Below, piece by piece: positions 12,901-27,900 of a stretch of DNA of 64,000 nt (positions are counted from its first letter, which is position 1; the number at the start of each line of letters is the position of its first letter). Source of the stretch: Pseudomonas brassicacearum (GTDB taxonomy: Bacteria; Pseudomonadota; Gammaproteobacteria; Pseudomonadales; Pseudomonadaceae); assembly GCF_000585995.1 (NCBI RefSeq), contig NZ_CP007410.1:3623430-3687429 (forward strand), given 5' to 3'. The notes beneath the pieces are model-generated. The model saw only the letters and a list, made by a program, of their open reading frames with translations. It ran no database searches and was not told the DNA's origin. The position numbers and the translations under genes are program-made.

Positions 12901-15900
12901 CGCTTTGATCACCAACGTTCACACGAAGCGGCAAGGTATTGATGAACATGCCCAATGCCCGATCAGCCCCCTGGCCGCCCTGCATGCGGCCCATCAGAAC
13001 CGTACCGAACACCACATCCTGCCTGCCGGACACCTGGCTCAGCACCTGGGCCCAAGCCAGGTGATGCAGGCTCGCCGCGCCCACACCCGACTGGCGCGCC
13101 AGACGACGCAGACGACTACTCAAGTCGCCATCGAGCACCAGGCTGGCTTGCTCGATGTCGTGGCCATCGCCCTGTACCTGTTGCAAGCCAAACGGCAGCG
13201 TGGGTTCGTCGACGTCACCGAGCATCTCGCGGAAGAACGCTTCCTGCGGCTCAAGATTCCCCCCCAGACGCGCCTGGGCCACGTAGTTACGATACGGTAC
13301 CGGGGCGTCCAGCCCATCGACCTGCCCCAGCAGATGCGCCTGCATTTCCTGCTGCACCACTTTCAGCGCCGCATGATCGAGGGCGATGTGATGGAACAGC
13401 AGCATCGCTATCCAGCGCTGGTTGGGCTTGTCTTCGGCGAATGCCAGGCGCATGAGCGGTGCCTGGGTTATGTCCAGGCTGTAGTGCCGGGCGTCATAAC
13501 GGCTGTGCAGCTGTTGGATGATCGCTCCGGCCTGCGGGTCTGGCAGGAATTCTTCGAGGCCCAACCGCGCTTCACGCCAGACCACTTGCTGAGGTTCATC
13601 GAGACCTTCCCACAGGATCGCGGTGCGCAAGATGTCATGGCGGTCGATGACGCTCTGCAAGGCCTGGACGAAGTCGTCGAGCCGTTGCCGGCTTTGCAAG
13701 GCAAACAGGGTCTGCAGCAGATAGGGGTCGCCCTGCTCGGCCGACAAGTGATGGTAGAGAATGCCTTCCTGCAACGGTGCCACCGGGTAAATCTCTTGCA
13801 CGTTGCGTACGCCACCCGGCACCGTCGCGACGATGCGGTCGATCGCGTCCTGGTCGAGGTGGGTCAGCGTCAGCATGTCCGGCGTGATCCGCGTGCATTC
13901 GAGCGGGATGCCATTGGCCGGCACCACGATTTCGCTGCCGCCACCCACGGCTGCGGCCAGTGCGGTGAGGGTTGGCTGGCCGAACAGGACGCGCACGTCG
14001 GCGCTCAAACCGACCTGGCGCATGCGCTCGATCAACGTGACCGCCAGCAGGGAATGCCCGCCCAGTTCGAAGAAGTGATCGTGGCGGCCGATACGTTCGA
14101 CCTTGAGCAAGTCCTGCCAGATCTGCGCCAGAGTGGTTTCGACTTCGCCTTGCGGGGCTTCATAGCCACGGGTGATCAGTGCGTCGAGGTCCGGTGCCGG
14201 CAGCGCCTTGCGGTCGAGCTTGCCGTTGGGGGTCAGTGGCAGTGCCTCGAGGCGCACGTAGGCCACCGGCACCATGTAAGCCGGCAGGTGTGTTTGCAGG
14301 TACGCACGCAGAGTTTCGATGTCTGATGTTTCGTCGGGCGAGTGTTGCGTGAAATAGGCGACCAGGCGTTTGTCACCCGGTACATCTTCGCGAGCCAGGA
14401 CCACGGTTTCCTTGAGGCTTGGATGCTGGGCGAGCTTGGTTTCGATTTCGCCCAGTTCGATGCGGAAACCGCGGATTTTCACCTGGTCGTCGTTGCGGCC
14501 CAGGTATTCGATGTTGCCGTCAGGCAGATAGCGACCGAGATCACCAGTCCTATACATCCGGGCGTTGGCAGTGGCGCTGAACGGATCCTTGAGGAAGCGC
14601 TCGGCGGTGAGGTCATCGCGATTGAGGTAGCCGCGAGCCACACCAGCGCCGCCGATATAGATTTCACCCGGTATGCCCAGTGGTACGGGTTGCTTGTGTT
14701 CGTCCAGCAAGTAGAACTGGGTGTTGGCGACCGGTTTGCCGATGTGTGCGGCGAACCCGTCTTCGCGGGCCATCGATACCCAGCTGGAGTAAGTCGTGGT
14801 TTCCGAAGGACCGTAGAGGTTGCACAGGCGCTTGACCTGGGTCTGTTCGAACAGGTTTTCTACCAGACTGCGCTTGAGTGCTTCACCGGCGACGTTGACC
14901 GTGTCGACGCCCTCACCCACGCCACCCGATTCCAACAACGCCTTAAGCGCCGAAGGCACGGTGTTGATGAGGGTGATGTCGTGATCACCCTGTTGCAGTT
15001 CCAGCACATTAGTGACGACTTCGATGCTGCCACCCGAAGTCAGCGGCGCGAAGCACTCGTACACAGCCAAGTCGAAGTTCAGCGAGGTCGAAAAGAGGGT
15101 TTTCGCCAAGGTTTCGGCGTCGAACGAACGGTGCGCCCAGGTCAGGAAGTTCACCGTGTTGCGGTGTTCGATCATCACGCCCTTGGGCAGACCGGTCGAA
15201 CCCGAGGTGTAGATCAAATAGGCCAGATGCGCCGAAGTCAGCTCAGCAATTTCTGGATTCAGGACGGATTCGTCCTGCCAAAGCTCGCTGTCGAGATTGA
15301 TCACCGGCATCGAAGCATCCGCCAACAATCCAATGGTCGCAGCCTGCGCCAGCACTACGGCTGGAGCACTGTCTTCAAGCATGTAGGCAATCCGATCCAG
15401 CGGATACGCCGGATCCAGCGGCACATAACCACCGCCGGCCTTGAGGATCGCCAGCAAGCCCACGACCATGTCGATGCCACGCTCGACGCAAATCGCCACC
15501 CGCGAATCGGGGCGTACACCCTGCTTGCGCAGGTAATGCCCCAAGCGGTTGGCGCGCTCGTTCAGTTCCCAATAGCTCAGACGCCGCTCGCCATGGAGCA
15601 TCGCGATAGCATCCGGCGTGCGTTGCACCTGCTCTTCGAACAATCCGTGGACGGTCTGCGACCGCGGATAATCCGCCTGCGTGGCGTTGAACGTCTCCAG
15701 CAGTTGCTCGCGCTCCGAGGCCGGCAGGATCGACAGTTGATGCAACGGCGCCTCTGGCGTCTGCTCCAGCATCTGAATCAGCGCCTCCAAGGTCTGCTGC
15801 ACATACCCAGACAGACGCTGCGCCCCAATGCGCTCCGGGGTCATGACGGTGAAACTGAACCCCTCACCCTGGTCATCCACCGACAACATCAGCGGGTAGT

Positions 15901-18900
15901 TGGTCCGCTCTTCGCCACCGAGCACCTCGATACCGCTCCAGGCCGCCAGCGCCTCGGGCGAGGTGGTCACGGCGGAATGGCGGTAGTTGAGCAAGGCACT
16001 GAACAACGGCGTCGGTGCCTCCACGCCGCTGCAGCGTTGCGCCAGCGCCAACGAGGCGTGCTCATGGCCGAGCAAGGCCGTCAGTCGCGCATGGGTCGCT
16101 TTCACCCCGGCACGGACGGCGGTTTGCCCCACATTCACCCGCAACGGCAAGGTATTGATGAACATCCCCAGCGCGCGATCGGCCCCCTCGCCACCCTGCA
16201 TCCGCCCCATTAACACGGTGCCGAACACAACGTCTTCGCGACCCGATACCCGGCCCAGCACCTGCGCCCAGACCAGGTGATACACACTCGCCGCGCTCAC
16301 ACCGAGCAGGCGCGCCTGGGCCCGCAACCGGCGGCTCAAGTCGGCGTCGACGTCCTGGCGAGCTTCTTCGATCCCGCTGCCATCGCCTTGCACATCCTGC
16401 AAGCCGAACGGCAGCGTCGGCTCATCGACATCGCCGAGCATGTCGCGGAAAAACCCTTCGTGGGCTTCGTGACTCACGCCCAGGCGCGCCTGGGCCACAT
16501 AGTTGCGATACGGCATCGCGGCGCCCAACTGGTCCGCCTGCCCCAACAGATAAGCCTGCATTTCCTGCTGCACCACTTCCAGCGCGGTGTGGTCCAGGGC
16601 CATGTGGTGGAACAGCAATAGCGCCAGCCAGCGGTCGTTAACCGTGTCTTGGGTATAAACAAGTTGCAGCATGGGTGCCCGGGTCATATCCAGGCGGTGG
16701 TGCCGCGAATCGAAGCGCTCGTACAGCTGCGCCGCAACGTCACCGCCGGCAGGATCCAGCACGGCCTCTTGCTGGATCAGCAAGGCTTGGCGCCAGACAA
16801 CCTGCACCGGTTGCTCGAAGCCTTCCCAAAGCACTGAAGTGCGGAGAATGTCGTGACGGTCGATGACTTTTTGCAATGCATAGGAGAAGTCGTCCAGGCG
16901 CCCGCGGTTTTCAAAGGCGAACTGAGTCTGGAGCACATAGGGGTCGCCCTGCTCGGCGGCGAGGTGATGGTAAAGAATGCCTTCTTGCAGCGGCGCCAGC
17001 GGATAGATGTCCTGCACATTGCCCAGACCGCCCGGGACCGTCGACGCGATACGGTCGATAGCATCCTGGTCCAGATTGACCAGCGGCAGCATGTCCGGGG
17101 TGATGTGTTGGCAATTCGCCGGAATCCGGTTCGCCGGGACACTCACCTCACTGCCATTGCCGACCGCCGCGGCCAGGGCGGCCAATGTGGATTGGCTGAA
17201 CAGCACGCGCACATCGGCACTCAGCCCCGCCTGGCGCATCCGCTCGATCAGGCTGACCGCCAGCAGGGAATGGCCGCCCAGTTCGAAGAAGTGATCGTGA
17301 CGCCCCACTTGCTCGACCTTGAGCAGGTCGGCCCAGATCCGCGCCAGCAGTGTTTCGACTTCGCCTTGCGGGGCTTCATAGCCACGACTTGAATAGGCAT
17401 CACTGTCAGGGACCGGCAAAGCCCGGCGGTCGAGCTTGCCGTTCGGGGTCAGCGGCAACGTGTCCAATTGCACGTAGGCCGACGGCACCATGTGCCTGGG
17501 CAGGTGCACCTGCAACTGTTCACGCAGACTGTCAGCCGTCAGCGCCTGATCCAAGGTGTCGTGCGCCGTGTAATACGCCACCAGGCGCTTGTCATCCGAC
17601 GCTTCACCCAGCGCGACGACAACGGCCTCTCGTACACCGGGGCAAGCGCCGAGCCTGGCCTCGATTTCACCCAATTCAATGCGCAAGCCACGGATCTTCA
17701 GTTGGCTGTCGTTGCGCCCCAGATAGTCGATGTTTCCGTCCGGCGAATAGCGCCCCAAGTCACCGGTGCGATACATCCTCGCGTCCTGCGCAGGGCTGAA
17801 CGGATCCTTCACAAAGCGCTCGGCGGTCAGCTGCGGACGGTTCAAATAACCCCGTGCAACCCCGGCACCGCCGATATACAGCTCACCTGCCACGCCGGTC
17901 GGAACCGGTTGCAGGTGCGCATCGAGCAGGTAGACCCGTGTGTTGGCCACCGGTTTGCCGATATGCAATACCGCCTGCGAGGCATCGATCCGCCCCGAGG
18001 TGGCGACCACGGTCGTTTCCGTCGGGCCGTAATTGTTGATCAACTCGAAGGGCAGATCGACAGGCAGTTTGCGCAGACGATCGCCACCGATCAGCAGCGT
18101 GCGCAACTGGCCGTGACCCGGGTTGCGGCCAAATGCGTACTCGGCAATGGGCGTGGGCAGGAAGCACACGTCCAGCACCTGGGCCTGCCACCAGTCGAGC
18201 AGCGCATCGACATCCTCGCTGCCCGCATGGGCCGGAGGTAGCAACAACGTCGCACCGGCGCACAGCGAAGGCCAGACTTCCCAGGCCGCCGCATCGAAAC
18301 CGAAACCGGCGACACTGGAGGTGCGACTGCCGCGTTTAACCTCAAAGGCCTGACAATGCCAAGCCACCAGATTACTGAGGTTACGATGCTCGACCATCAC
18401 CCCCTTGGGCAGACCGGTCGACCCGGAGGTGTAGATCACATACACCAGATGGCTGGAATCGAGACCCGGCACCTGGGGATTGGAGACGGATTCGTCCTGC
18501 CAATCGCCGCTATCGAGATCGATCACGGGCACTGACGCGTCGCCCAACAAGCCATGGGTAGCGCTCTGCGCCAACACCGCAACCGGTGCACTGTCCTGCA
18601 ACAGGTAGGCGATACGTTCCACCGGGTAGGCCGAATCGACAGGGACATACCCCGCACCGGACTTCAGGATGCCCAATAGGCCAACGATCATGTCCAGGCT
18701 GCGCTCGACACAGATCGCCACCCGATCGTCCGGACGCACACCCAAGGCCAACAAGCGATGCGCAACCTGGTTTGCCCGGGCGTTGAGTTCACAGTAGGTC
18801 AGCGTCTTGTCTTCATAGACCACCGCCACCGCTTGGGGCTGCGCCGCGACCTGGGCTTCGAACTGCTGATGGATCAGCGCGTCATGGGCATACGCCGCGT

Positions 18901-21900
18901 CAGTCGCATTCCAGGTTTCGAGCAGTTGCTTGCGTTCGGCCGCCGGCAAGATCGCCAGGCTGTGCAACGGTGCCTGGGGCGAGTGCTCCAGCGCATCGGC
19001 CAGGTTTTCCAACGCCACCTGCATGTAGCTACAGAGGCGTTGGGCACCGATTCGGGATTCGACCTGGGCCGTCAGGCTGAAGCCTTCACCCAGGTCATCG
19101 ACGCTCATGGTCAGCGGATAATTGGTGCGCTCTTCGCCACCGAGTGCCTCGATCCCTTGCCAGGCCGACGACGTGTGTAACGCGATGGGCTCGGCGAGCG
19201 AATGACGGTAATTGAGCAACGCGCTGAACAACGGCGTCGGTGCCGTCACGCCGCTGCAACGCTGGGCCAACGCCAGGGAGGCATGTTCGTGCCCCAACAA
19301 GCCGGTCAGCCGCGCATGCGTCGCCAGTACCCCGTCGCGCACGCTTTGCCCACCGAGCTGCACACCGATCGGCAAGGTATTGATGAACATGCCCAATGCC
19401 CGGTCGGCCCCCTCGCCGCCCTGCATCCGCCCCATCAATACCGTACCGAACACCACGTCTTCTCTGCCCGAGACCCGGCCCAACACCTGGGCCCAGGCCA
19501 AATGATGCAAGGCGGCCGCGCTCACCCCCAGGCGACGGGCCTGGGTGCGCAGGCGTTGACTCAAATCAGGCGCGATGTCTTGCCGCGCTTCCTCCATGCC
19601 GTTGCCATCGCCGCGAACATCCTGCAGGCCGAACGGCAGCGTCGGCTCGTCGATGTTCCCCAGCATTTCCCGGAAAAACACCTCGTGTTCTTCACGACTC
19701 ACACCCAGGCAGGCCTGGGCCACGTAGTTGCGGTATGGCACCGCCTCGCCCAACTGGCCGTCCTGCCCCAACAGGTGGGCCTGCATTTCGTGCCGCACCA
19801 CTTCCAGCGCCGTATGGTCAAGCGCCATGTGATGGAACAGCAGGCTCGCCACCCAACGCCGGTTGGTCGAGTCCTCGGCAAACCGGATGCACATCAGCGG
19901 GGCCTGGCGGATATCCAGGCGATGATGGCTGGCGTCAAAGCGTGCCTTCAGTTGGCTGGCGATATCGCCGTCGTCATGACTGAGGCGCACGTGCTCAACG
20001 CCCAGTACTGCCTTGCGCCAGACCACTTGCACCGGCTCGTCCAGCCCTTCCCAGGCCATGGAGGTGCGCAGGATGTCATGGCGATCGACCACGCCCTGCA
20101 GGGCCTGAGTGAAACGCTCGATACGTTCGTGGCTGTCAAAAGCGAACTGCGCTTGCAAGACATAGGGATCGCCCTGCCCGGCGGCGAGGTGATGGTAGAG
20201 AATGCCTTCCTGCAGCGGCGCCAGCGGATAGATGTCCTGCACATTGCGTACACCGCCGGGTATTGCCGCGACGATGCGGTCGATGGCGTCCTGGCTCAAC
20301 GCTGCCAGGGGCAGCATGGCCGGCGTGATGTGTTGGCAATCCAAGGGAATCAGGTTCGCCGGAACGCTGACCTCGTTGTCAGCATGACCGACCGCCGCTG
20401 CCAGCGCAGCCAGGGTGGGCTGACTGAATAGAACGCGCACGTCCGCACTCAAACCGACCTGGCGCATGCGCTCGATCAACGTGACCGCCAGCAGGGAATG
20501 CCCGCCCAGTTCGAAGAAATGATCGTGACGACCGACTTGTTCCAGGCCCAACAGGTCTTGCCAGATCTGCGCCAGGGTGCTTTCGGCTTCGCCTTGCGGG
20601 GCTTCGTAGCCGCGGGTGATCAGCGCGTCGAGGTCCGGTGCAGGAAGTGCCTTGCGGTCGAGTTTGCCGTTGGGAGTCAGTGGCAGTGCCTCGAGGCGGA
20701 CGTAGGCCATTGGCACCATGTATTCCGGCAGTTGCGCTTGCAGGTGCGTACGCAAGGCTTCGATGTCGACCGTCTCGTCTGGCGAGTGTTGGGTGAAATA
20801 GGCGACCAGGCGCTTGTCACCCGGTACGTCCTCCCGGGCCAGGACCACGGTTTCCTTGAGGTTTGGAGACTGGGCGAGTTTGGCTTCGATCTCACCCAAC
20901 TCGATGCGGAAACCACGGATTTTCACCTGGTCGTCGTTGCGGCCCAGGTATTCGATGTCGCCGTCCGGCAGATAACGACCGAGATCACCAGTCCTATACA
21001 TCCGGGCGTTGGCAGTGGTGCTGAACGGATCCTTGAGGAAGCGCTCGGCGGTCAGGTCGTCACGATTGAGGTAGCCGCGAGCCACGCCGGCACCACCAAT
21101 GTAGATTTCTCCTGGCACGCCCAGTGGCACCGGTTGCTGGTGCTCATCCAGCAAGTAGAACTGTGTATTCGCCACCGGCTTGCCGATGTGTGCGGCGAAC
21201 CCGTCTTCGCGGGCCATCGATACCCAGCTTGAATAGGTCGTGGTTTCCGAAGGGCCGTAGAGGTTGCACAGGCGTTTGACCTGGGTCTGTTCGAACAGCG
21301 CCTCCACCAGGCTGCGCTTGAGTGCTTCACCGGCGACGTTGACCGTGTCGACGCCCTCACCCAGCCCGCCCGACTCCAGCAAGGCCTTGAGCGCCGAAGG
21401 CACGGTGTTGATCAGCGTGATGTCGTGCTCGCCCTGTTGCAGTTCCAGCACGTTGGTGACGACTTCGATGCTGCCGCCCGAGGTCAGCGGCGCAAAGCAT
21501 TCATAGACAGCCAAGTCGAAGTTCAACGAGGTCGAGAACAAGGTTTTCGACAGTGTTTCGGCATCGAACGAACGATGCGCCCAAGTGAGGAAGTTCACCG
21601 TGTTGCGGTGTTCGATCATCACGCCCTTGGGCAGACCGGTCGAACCGGAGGTGTAGATCAGGTAGGCCAGATGCGCCGAAGTCAGCCCAGCAATTTCTGG
21701 ATTCAAGGCGGATTCGTCCTGCCACAGGCCGCTATCCAGATTGATCACTGGCATCGAGGCAGCAGCCAACAGTCCAATCGTTGCCGGCTGCGCCAACACC
21801 GCCGCCGGGGCACTGTCTTCAAGCATGTAGGCAATCCGATCCAGCGGATAAGCCGGATCCAGCGGCACATAACCACCACCGGCCTTCAGAATGGCCAGCA

Positions 21901-24900
21901 AACCCACGACCATATCGAGGCCACGCTCAACGCAGATCGCCACCCGCGAATCGGGCTCTACGCCCTGCTTGCGCAGGTAGTGCGCCAAGCGGTTGGCGCG
22001 CTCGTTCAGTTCCCAATAGCTCAGACGCCGCTCGCCATGGAGCGCCGCGATAGCATCCGGCGTGCGTTGCACCTGGTCTTCGAACAGTCCGTGGACGGTC
22101 TGTGCCTGCGGGTAATCGGCCTCGGTGGCGTTGAAATCCCGCACAAGCTGTGTGCGTTCGTCCTCCGGCAGGATATCCAGGTCATTGAGGGTCGATTGGG
22201 GAGCCAACTCCAGCGCATCCACCAGGCTCGCCAGGGCTTTGTGCATATAAGCGCCGACCTGCCGCGCATCGACCGCGCCAGCCGTCTGCACGCTCAACAG
22301 GAATCCTTCGCCCTGGTCATCCACCGACAACATGCACGGATAGTTGGTCCGTTCCATGACGGCCAGCACCTGCGTACCGGCCCAACGCTCGATGCCGTCG
22401 TTGTCCTGGAGCGGGCTATGGCGGTAGTTCAGCAAGGCGCTGAACAGCGGCAACGAAGCCGGCACGCCACTGCAACGCTGGGCCAGGGCCAGCGAGGCAT
22501 GTTCATGGCCAAGCAAGGCTGTCAGCCGCTCATGGGTCGCCTTGACCCCGCTGCGTACATCCTGATCGCCCACATTCACTCGCAACGGCAAGGTATTGAT
22601 GAACATGCCCAGGGCGCGATCCGAACCTTCGCCGCTCTGCATGCGGCCCAGCAGCACCGTCCCAAAGACCACGTCTTCGCGGCCGGACAAGCGCCCCAGC
22701 ACCCTGGCCCACGCCAGGTGATGCAGGGACGCCGCGCTCACGCCCAGTTGCCGGGCCTGACGCCGCAGACGCAGGCACAGCGCTGCATCGAGGTTCAGCT
22801 TGACCTCTTCGATGCCGCGACCATCGCCCTGAACTTCACGCAGCCCGAATGGCAGCGTCGGCTCTTCCACGTCAGCCAGCATGTCGCGGAAGAAACCTTC
22901 GTGTTGCTCGCGGCTCACGCCCAGCAGGGTCTGCGCCACGTAATTGCGGTAAGGCATGGCCACGTCCAGACGGTCGCTTTCACCGCTGAGGAACGCCTGC
23001 ATTTCATCCTGCATCACATCGAGCGCCGTGTGGTCCAGGGCAATGTGGTGGAACAGCAGGATCGCGACCCAGCGCTGATGGACACTGTCCCAGGAGCAGG
23101 CCAGACGCATCAGGGGCGCATTGCCCAGGTCCAGGCGACAGTGGCGAGGATCGAATCGTTCCTGCAGTTGTGTGGCGATATCACCCTGGACCGGATCCAG
23201 CAGCTGTTCTTCGAGCACCAGCCGGGTGCTGCGCAGTACCACTTGCAACGGCACATCGAGGCCTTCCCAGAGCACGGCGGTCCTGAGGATATCGTGCCGA
23301 TCGATCACTGCCTGCAAGGCCCGGACAAAGTCGTCGAGCTGAGCGCGACTGTCCATGGCGAACGCGGCTTGCAGCAGATAGGGGTCGCCCCCTTCTGCGG
23401 CAATGTGGTGGTAGAGAATCCCCTCTTGCAGCGGGGCCAGCGGGTAAATGTCCTGCACATTGCCAACCCCGCCCGGGACGCTCTCGACTAGGCGGTCGAT
23501 GGTTTCCTGGCTCAGCGTCACCAGCGTCAGCATGGCCGGGGTAATCCGTTCGCAACCGGCGGGGATGCCATTGTCCGGCACCACAACATCCGTACGCCCC
23601 CCTACCGCCGCCGCCAGCGCAGCCAGGGTCGGTTGACCGAACAGCACCCGCACGTCGGCATTGAGGCCGGCCTGGCGCATGCGCTCGATCAGTTTCACGG
23701 CCAGCAGCGAATGCCCGCCCAGTTCGAAGAAGTGATCGTGCCGCCCCACCCGCTCCACCCCGAGGACTTCGCTCCACAGCCGCGCCAGCACGGCTTCCAC
23801 CTCGCCCAGAGGCGCTTCGTAGGCCCGACTGGCAAAGGCGTCCACCTCGGGTGCCGGCAGTGCGCGACGGTCGAGTTTGCCGTTGGCTGACAGCGGCAGT
23901 TTGTCCAGTCGTACATAGGCGGCCGGGACCATGTAGTCCGGCAAGAGCGCCTGAAGATGGGAGCGCAGCGCGTCGGCGTCAGGCGCCAGGTCTGCCACCG
24001 GGACGGTGAAGTACGCCACCAGGCGCTTGTCGCCTGGGCTGTCTTCCCGAGCGATGACAGCGGCCTCTTTCACACCCGGATGCTGGCAAAGCCTGGCTTC
24101 GACTTCACCCAGTTCGACGCGGAAACCACGAATCTTGATCTGGTCGTCATTGCGCCCCAGGTATTCGATGCAGCCATCGGGCTGGTAGCGCCCCAGGTCA
24201 CCGGTCTTGTACAGGCGTGCCTGTCCATCCGTGGCGAACGGGTCGCGAATGAAACGCTCGGCACTCAAGTCATCACGGTTCAGATAGCCACGGGCCACGC
24301 AGACGCCGCCGATGTGAATCTCGCCCGCCACGCCCGCTGGCACCGGCCGCAGGTGTTCGTCCAACAGATAGATCCGCGTATTGGCCACCGGGCGGCCGAT
24401 GGCCGGCAGCGTTGGCCAGGATGCGACATCGTCGGGCAATGTCAGCGCGGTGGTGACGTGGGATTCGGTCGGTCCGTAGTGGTTGTGCAGGCGGCAGCCG
24501 TCCAGGCGTTCGAAGAAGGCACGGATCTGTGGCGTGATGCGCAGTTGCTCGCCTGCGGTGATGACATCCCGCAGCTCGCAGGCCAACGGCCCATTCTGTC
24601 CCTCGCCAACCACCGCCTCGGCCAACGCCTGCAAGGCGATGCAAGGCAGGTAGAGACGCTCGATGCGTTGCTCGCGGATGTGTTGGAACAGCTGGTGGAA
24701 GTTCAGACGGAGGTCGGCATGGATCAGCGACAGTTCGCCACCGGCGCACAAGGTACTGAAAATTTCCTGGAACGCCACGTCGAAGCCCAGGGCGGCGAAC
24801 TGCAACGTGCGTGCGGTATCCCGGCCCTGCTGCGCCGCCTGTGCGATTTGCCACTGCATCAGGTTGACCAGGGCACGGTGCGCCATGGCCACGCCCTTGG

Positions 24901-27900
24901 GCTGGCCAGTGGAACCCGAGGTATAGATGACATACGCAAGGCTATCGGGATTGAGCCCGTTCGCGTCCGGGTTGGTGGACAGCTGGGCGCTGATGCCGGC
25001 GGCATCGCGCTCTTCGGCGTCAAGCAGCAACACCGGTACGTTCGCCTGTGGGAAACGCGCTAGCAAATCGCGCTGGGTGAGCAGCACCTTGGGCGCGCTG
25101 TCGTCCAGCATGTAGGCCAGGCGCTCGCTCGGATAGGCTGGGTCCAGCGGCACATAGCCGGCGCCCGCCTTGAGGATACCCACCAGCCCCGCGACCATTT
25201 CCAGACTGCGATCCACGCAAATCGCCACGCGATCGTCGGCGCGGATACCGTGCTCGATCAGGCAATGGGCAATCTGGTTGGCCAGTCGATTCAGTTCAGC
25301 GTAACTCAGGCTCTGTCCCTGATAAGTCAGTGCGACAGCCTCCGGCTGGACCAGGACTTGCGCCTCGAACAGTTGATGAATCAGCAATCCCGCCGGGTAA
25401 GTCGCATCGAAGGCATTGAAGTCCTCGATCAATTGCCGGCGCTCGCTGGCGGGTACAACGTTCAGCTGGTGCAGCGGTGTGTTCACATCCTGATCAAGCG
25501 CATCGGCCAGCGCTTCGAGCACGGCGTGCATGTAAGCGCAAACGCGCTGGGCGCCGATGCCGGCCACCGCTTGCACCGTCAGCCCGAACGATTCGCCCAG
25601 GTCGTCCACCGACAGCGACAGCGGGTAATTGGTCCGTTCTTCGCCCCCGAGGATCTCCACCCCGGCCCAGGTGCGGGCCTGGCCTGCCTCCGCCGGGGCC
25701 TGCGCGGCCACGGCGGTTTGCCGGTAGTTCATCAACGCACTGAACAGCGGCGTTGGCGCGGCGACGCCACTGCAACGCTGCGCCAGGGACAACGGCGCAT
25801 GCTCGTGTCCCAGCAGCGCCGCCAGTCGCCCATGGGTGGTCTTCAGCGCGGCCAATACACCCTGGGCACCCGCCTCGACGCGCAAGGGCAGCGTGTTGAC
25901 GAACATGCCCAAGGCATGCCCTTCGTCCTGTCCGCTGTGCAGGCGGCCCATCAACACCGTGCCGAACACCACGTCCTGGCGCCCGGACAAACGCCCCACC
26001 ACCTGGCCCCAGGCCAAATGGTGCAGGCTCGCCGTGCTCACTCCCAGGCGTCGGGCCTGGGTGCGCAGGCGCTGGGTCAGCTCACCAGCCAGCGCCAGCG
26101 AAGCCTCCTCGATACCGCTGCCGTCGCCCTGCACATCCTGCAGACCGAATGGCAGCGTCGGCTCGTCGACATCCCCCAGCATCTCGCTGAAGAATGCCTC
26201 ATGTTGCTCGGGATCGCTGCCCAAGCGAATCTGCGCCACGTAATTGCGGTAAGGCACCGAGACCGGCAATTTTGCCGCGCGGTTTTCCTGGTGCGCCTCG
26301 ATTTCCTTGCCCAGCATGCCCAGGGAGGTCGCGTCGTCGATCAGGTGGTGGAACAGCAGTACCGCCACCCAACTGCCGTTGGCGACGTCTTCGGCAAAAT
26401 GGAGGCGCATCATCGGCGCCTGACGCAGGTCGAAGCGGGTATGCCGAGGGTCGAAGCGGGCCTGCAATTGGCCGGCAATGTCCCCCTCGGCCTCATCCAG
26501 GGCCAGTTCTTCCACCTTCAGCCGGGCTTCACGCCACACCACCTGCACCGCCTCATCGAGGCCTTCCCACATCACTGAAGTGCGCAGGATGTCGTGCCGC
26601 GCAATCACCGCCTGCAAGGCCTGCACGAAAGCATCCAGCTGGTCACGACTGCCCACGCGTAACAGGGCCTGCAACAGGTAGGGATCGCCCTGTGTGGTCG
26701 CCAGGTGGTGATACAGGATGCCTTCCTGCAACGGCACCAGCCCGTAGATATCCTGCACGTTGCCCACGCCGCCCGGTACGGTCGCGACAATCCGGTCGAT
26801 CTCCGCCTGGGTCAGCGTTGCCAGCGGCAGCATGTCCGGCGTGATGCGCTCGGCATCGAGGGCAATGGCATTGTCCGGTACGACGATGCCCCCGCCGGTA
26901 TCCGTGGCGGCGGCCAATGTCGCCAGCGTCGGCTGGCCGAACAGCACCCCCACATCGACATGCAAGTTGACCTGGCGCATGCGCTCGATCAGCTTGACCG
27001 CCAGCAGCGAGTGACCACCCAACTCGAAGAATCGGTCGTGCCGTCCCACCTGCTCCACACCGAGCAGTTCAGCCCATAGCCCGGCCAGGGTGATTTCCAC
27101 ATCGCCTGCCGGAGCTTCGTAGGTGCGACGGGCATAGGCTTCTGAATCGGGCGCCGGCAACGCCTTGCGATCGAGCTTGCCGTTGGTAGTCAGCGGGAAC
27201 GCATCAAGGACCACGAACGCGCTCGGCACCATGTAGTCCGTCAAGGAACCCAGCAGCTTGGAACGCAGTTCGATGGCCGACAGTCGCGCGCCTTCGTCGG
27301 CGATCAGATAGGCCACCAAACGTTGATCGCCCGGTGCATCCTCACGCGCGATCACTACCACCTCGCGTACGTCGTCGCACGCCATCAGCTTCGCCTCGAT
27401 CTCGCCCAGCTCGATGCGGAAACCGCGGATCTTCACCTGTTCGTCGTTGCGCCCCAGGTATTGCAGCTCACCGTTGTCCAGCCAGCGGCCAAGATCGCCC
27501 GTGCGATACATCCGTGCGTGTGCCGAGCCGTCGAACGGGTCAGCGATGAACCGGGTTTCATTGAGCTGTGGCCGATTCAAATAGCCCCGTGCCACGCCAG
27601 CGCCGCCGACATACAACTCGCCCTCCATGCCCACGGGCACCGGCTGGCCAAGTTGATCGAGCAGGTACAGGCGCAAGTCAGGAATACGCTTACCGATGGG
27701 GCTGACACCGACCAGCTGCGCATCGGCCGGGCACAATGCCCGGTAGGTCACGTGCACCGTGGTTTCGGTAATGCCGTACATGTTGACCAGTTGCGTCCGG
27801 GCATTGGCCTCGCGGGCATACCACGGCTTGAGAATCCCGGTTTCCAGCGCTTCACCGCCGAAAATAACCTGCCGCAGGTGGTGGCTCAGGTCGCTTTCGC

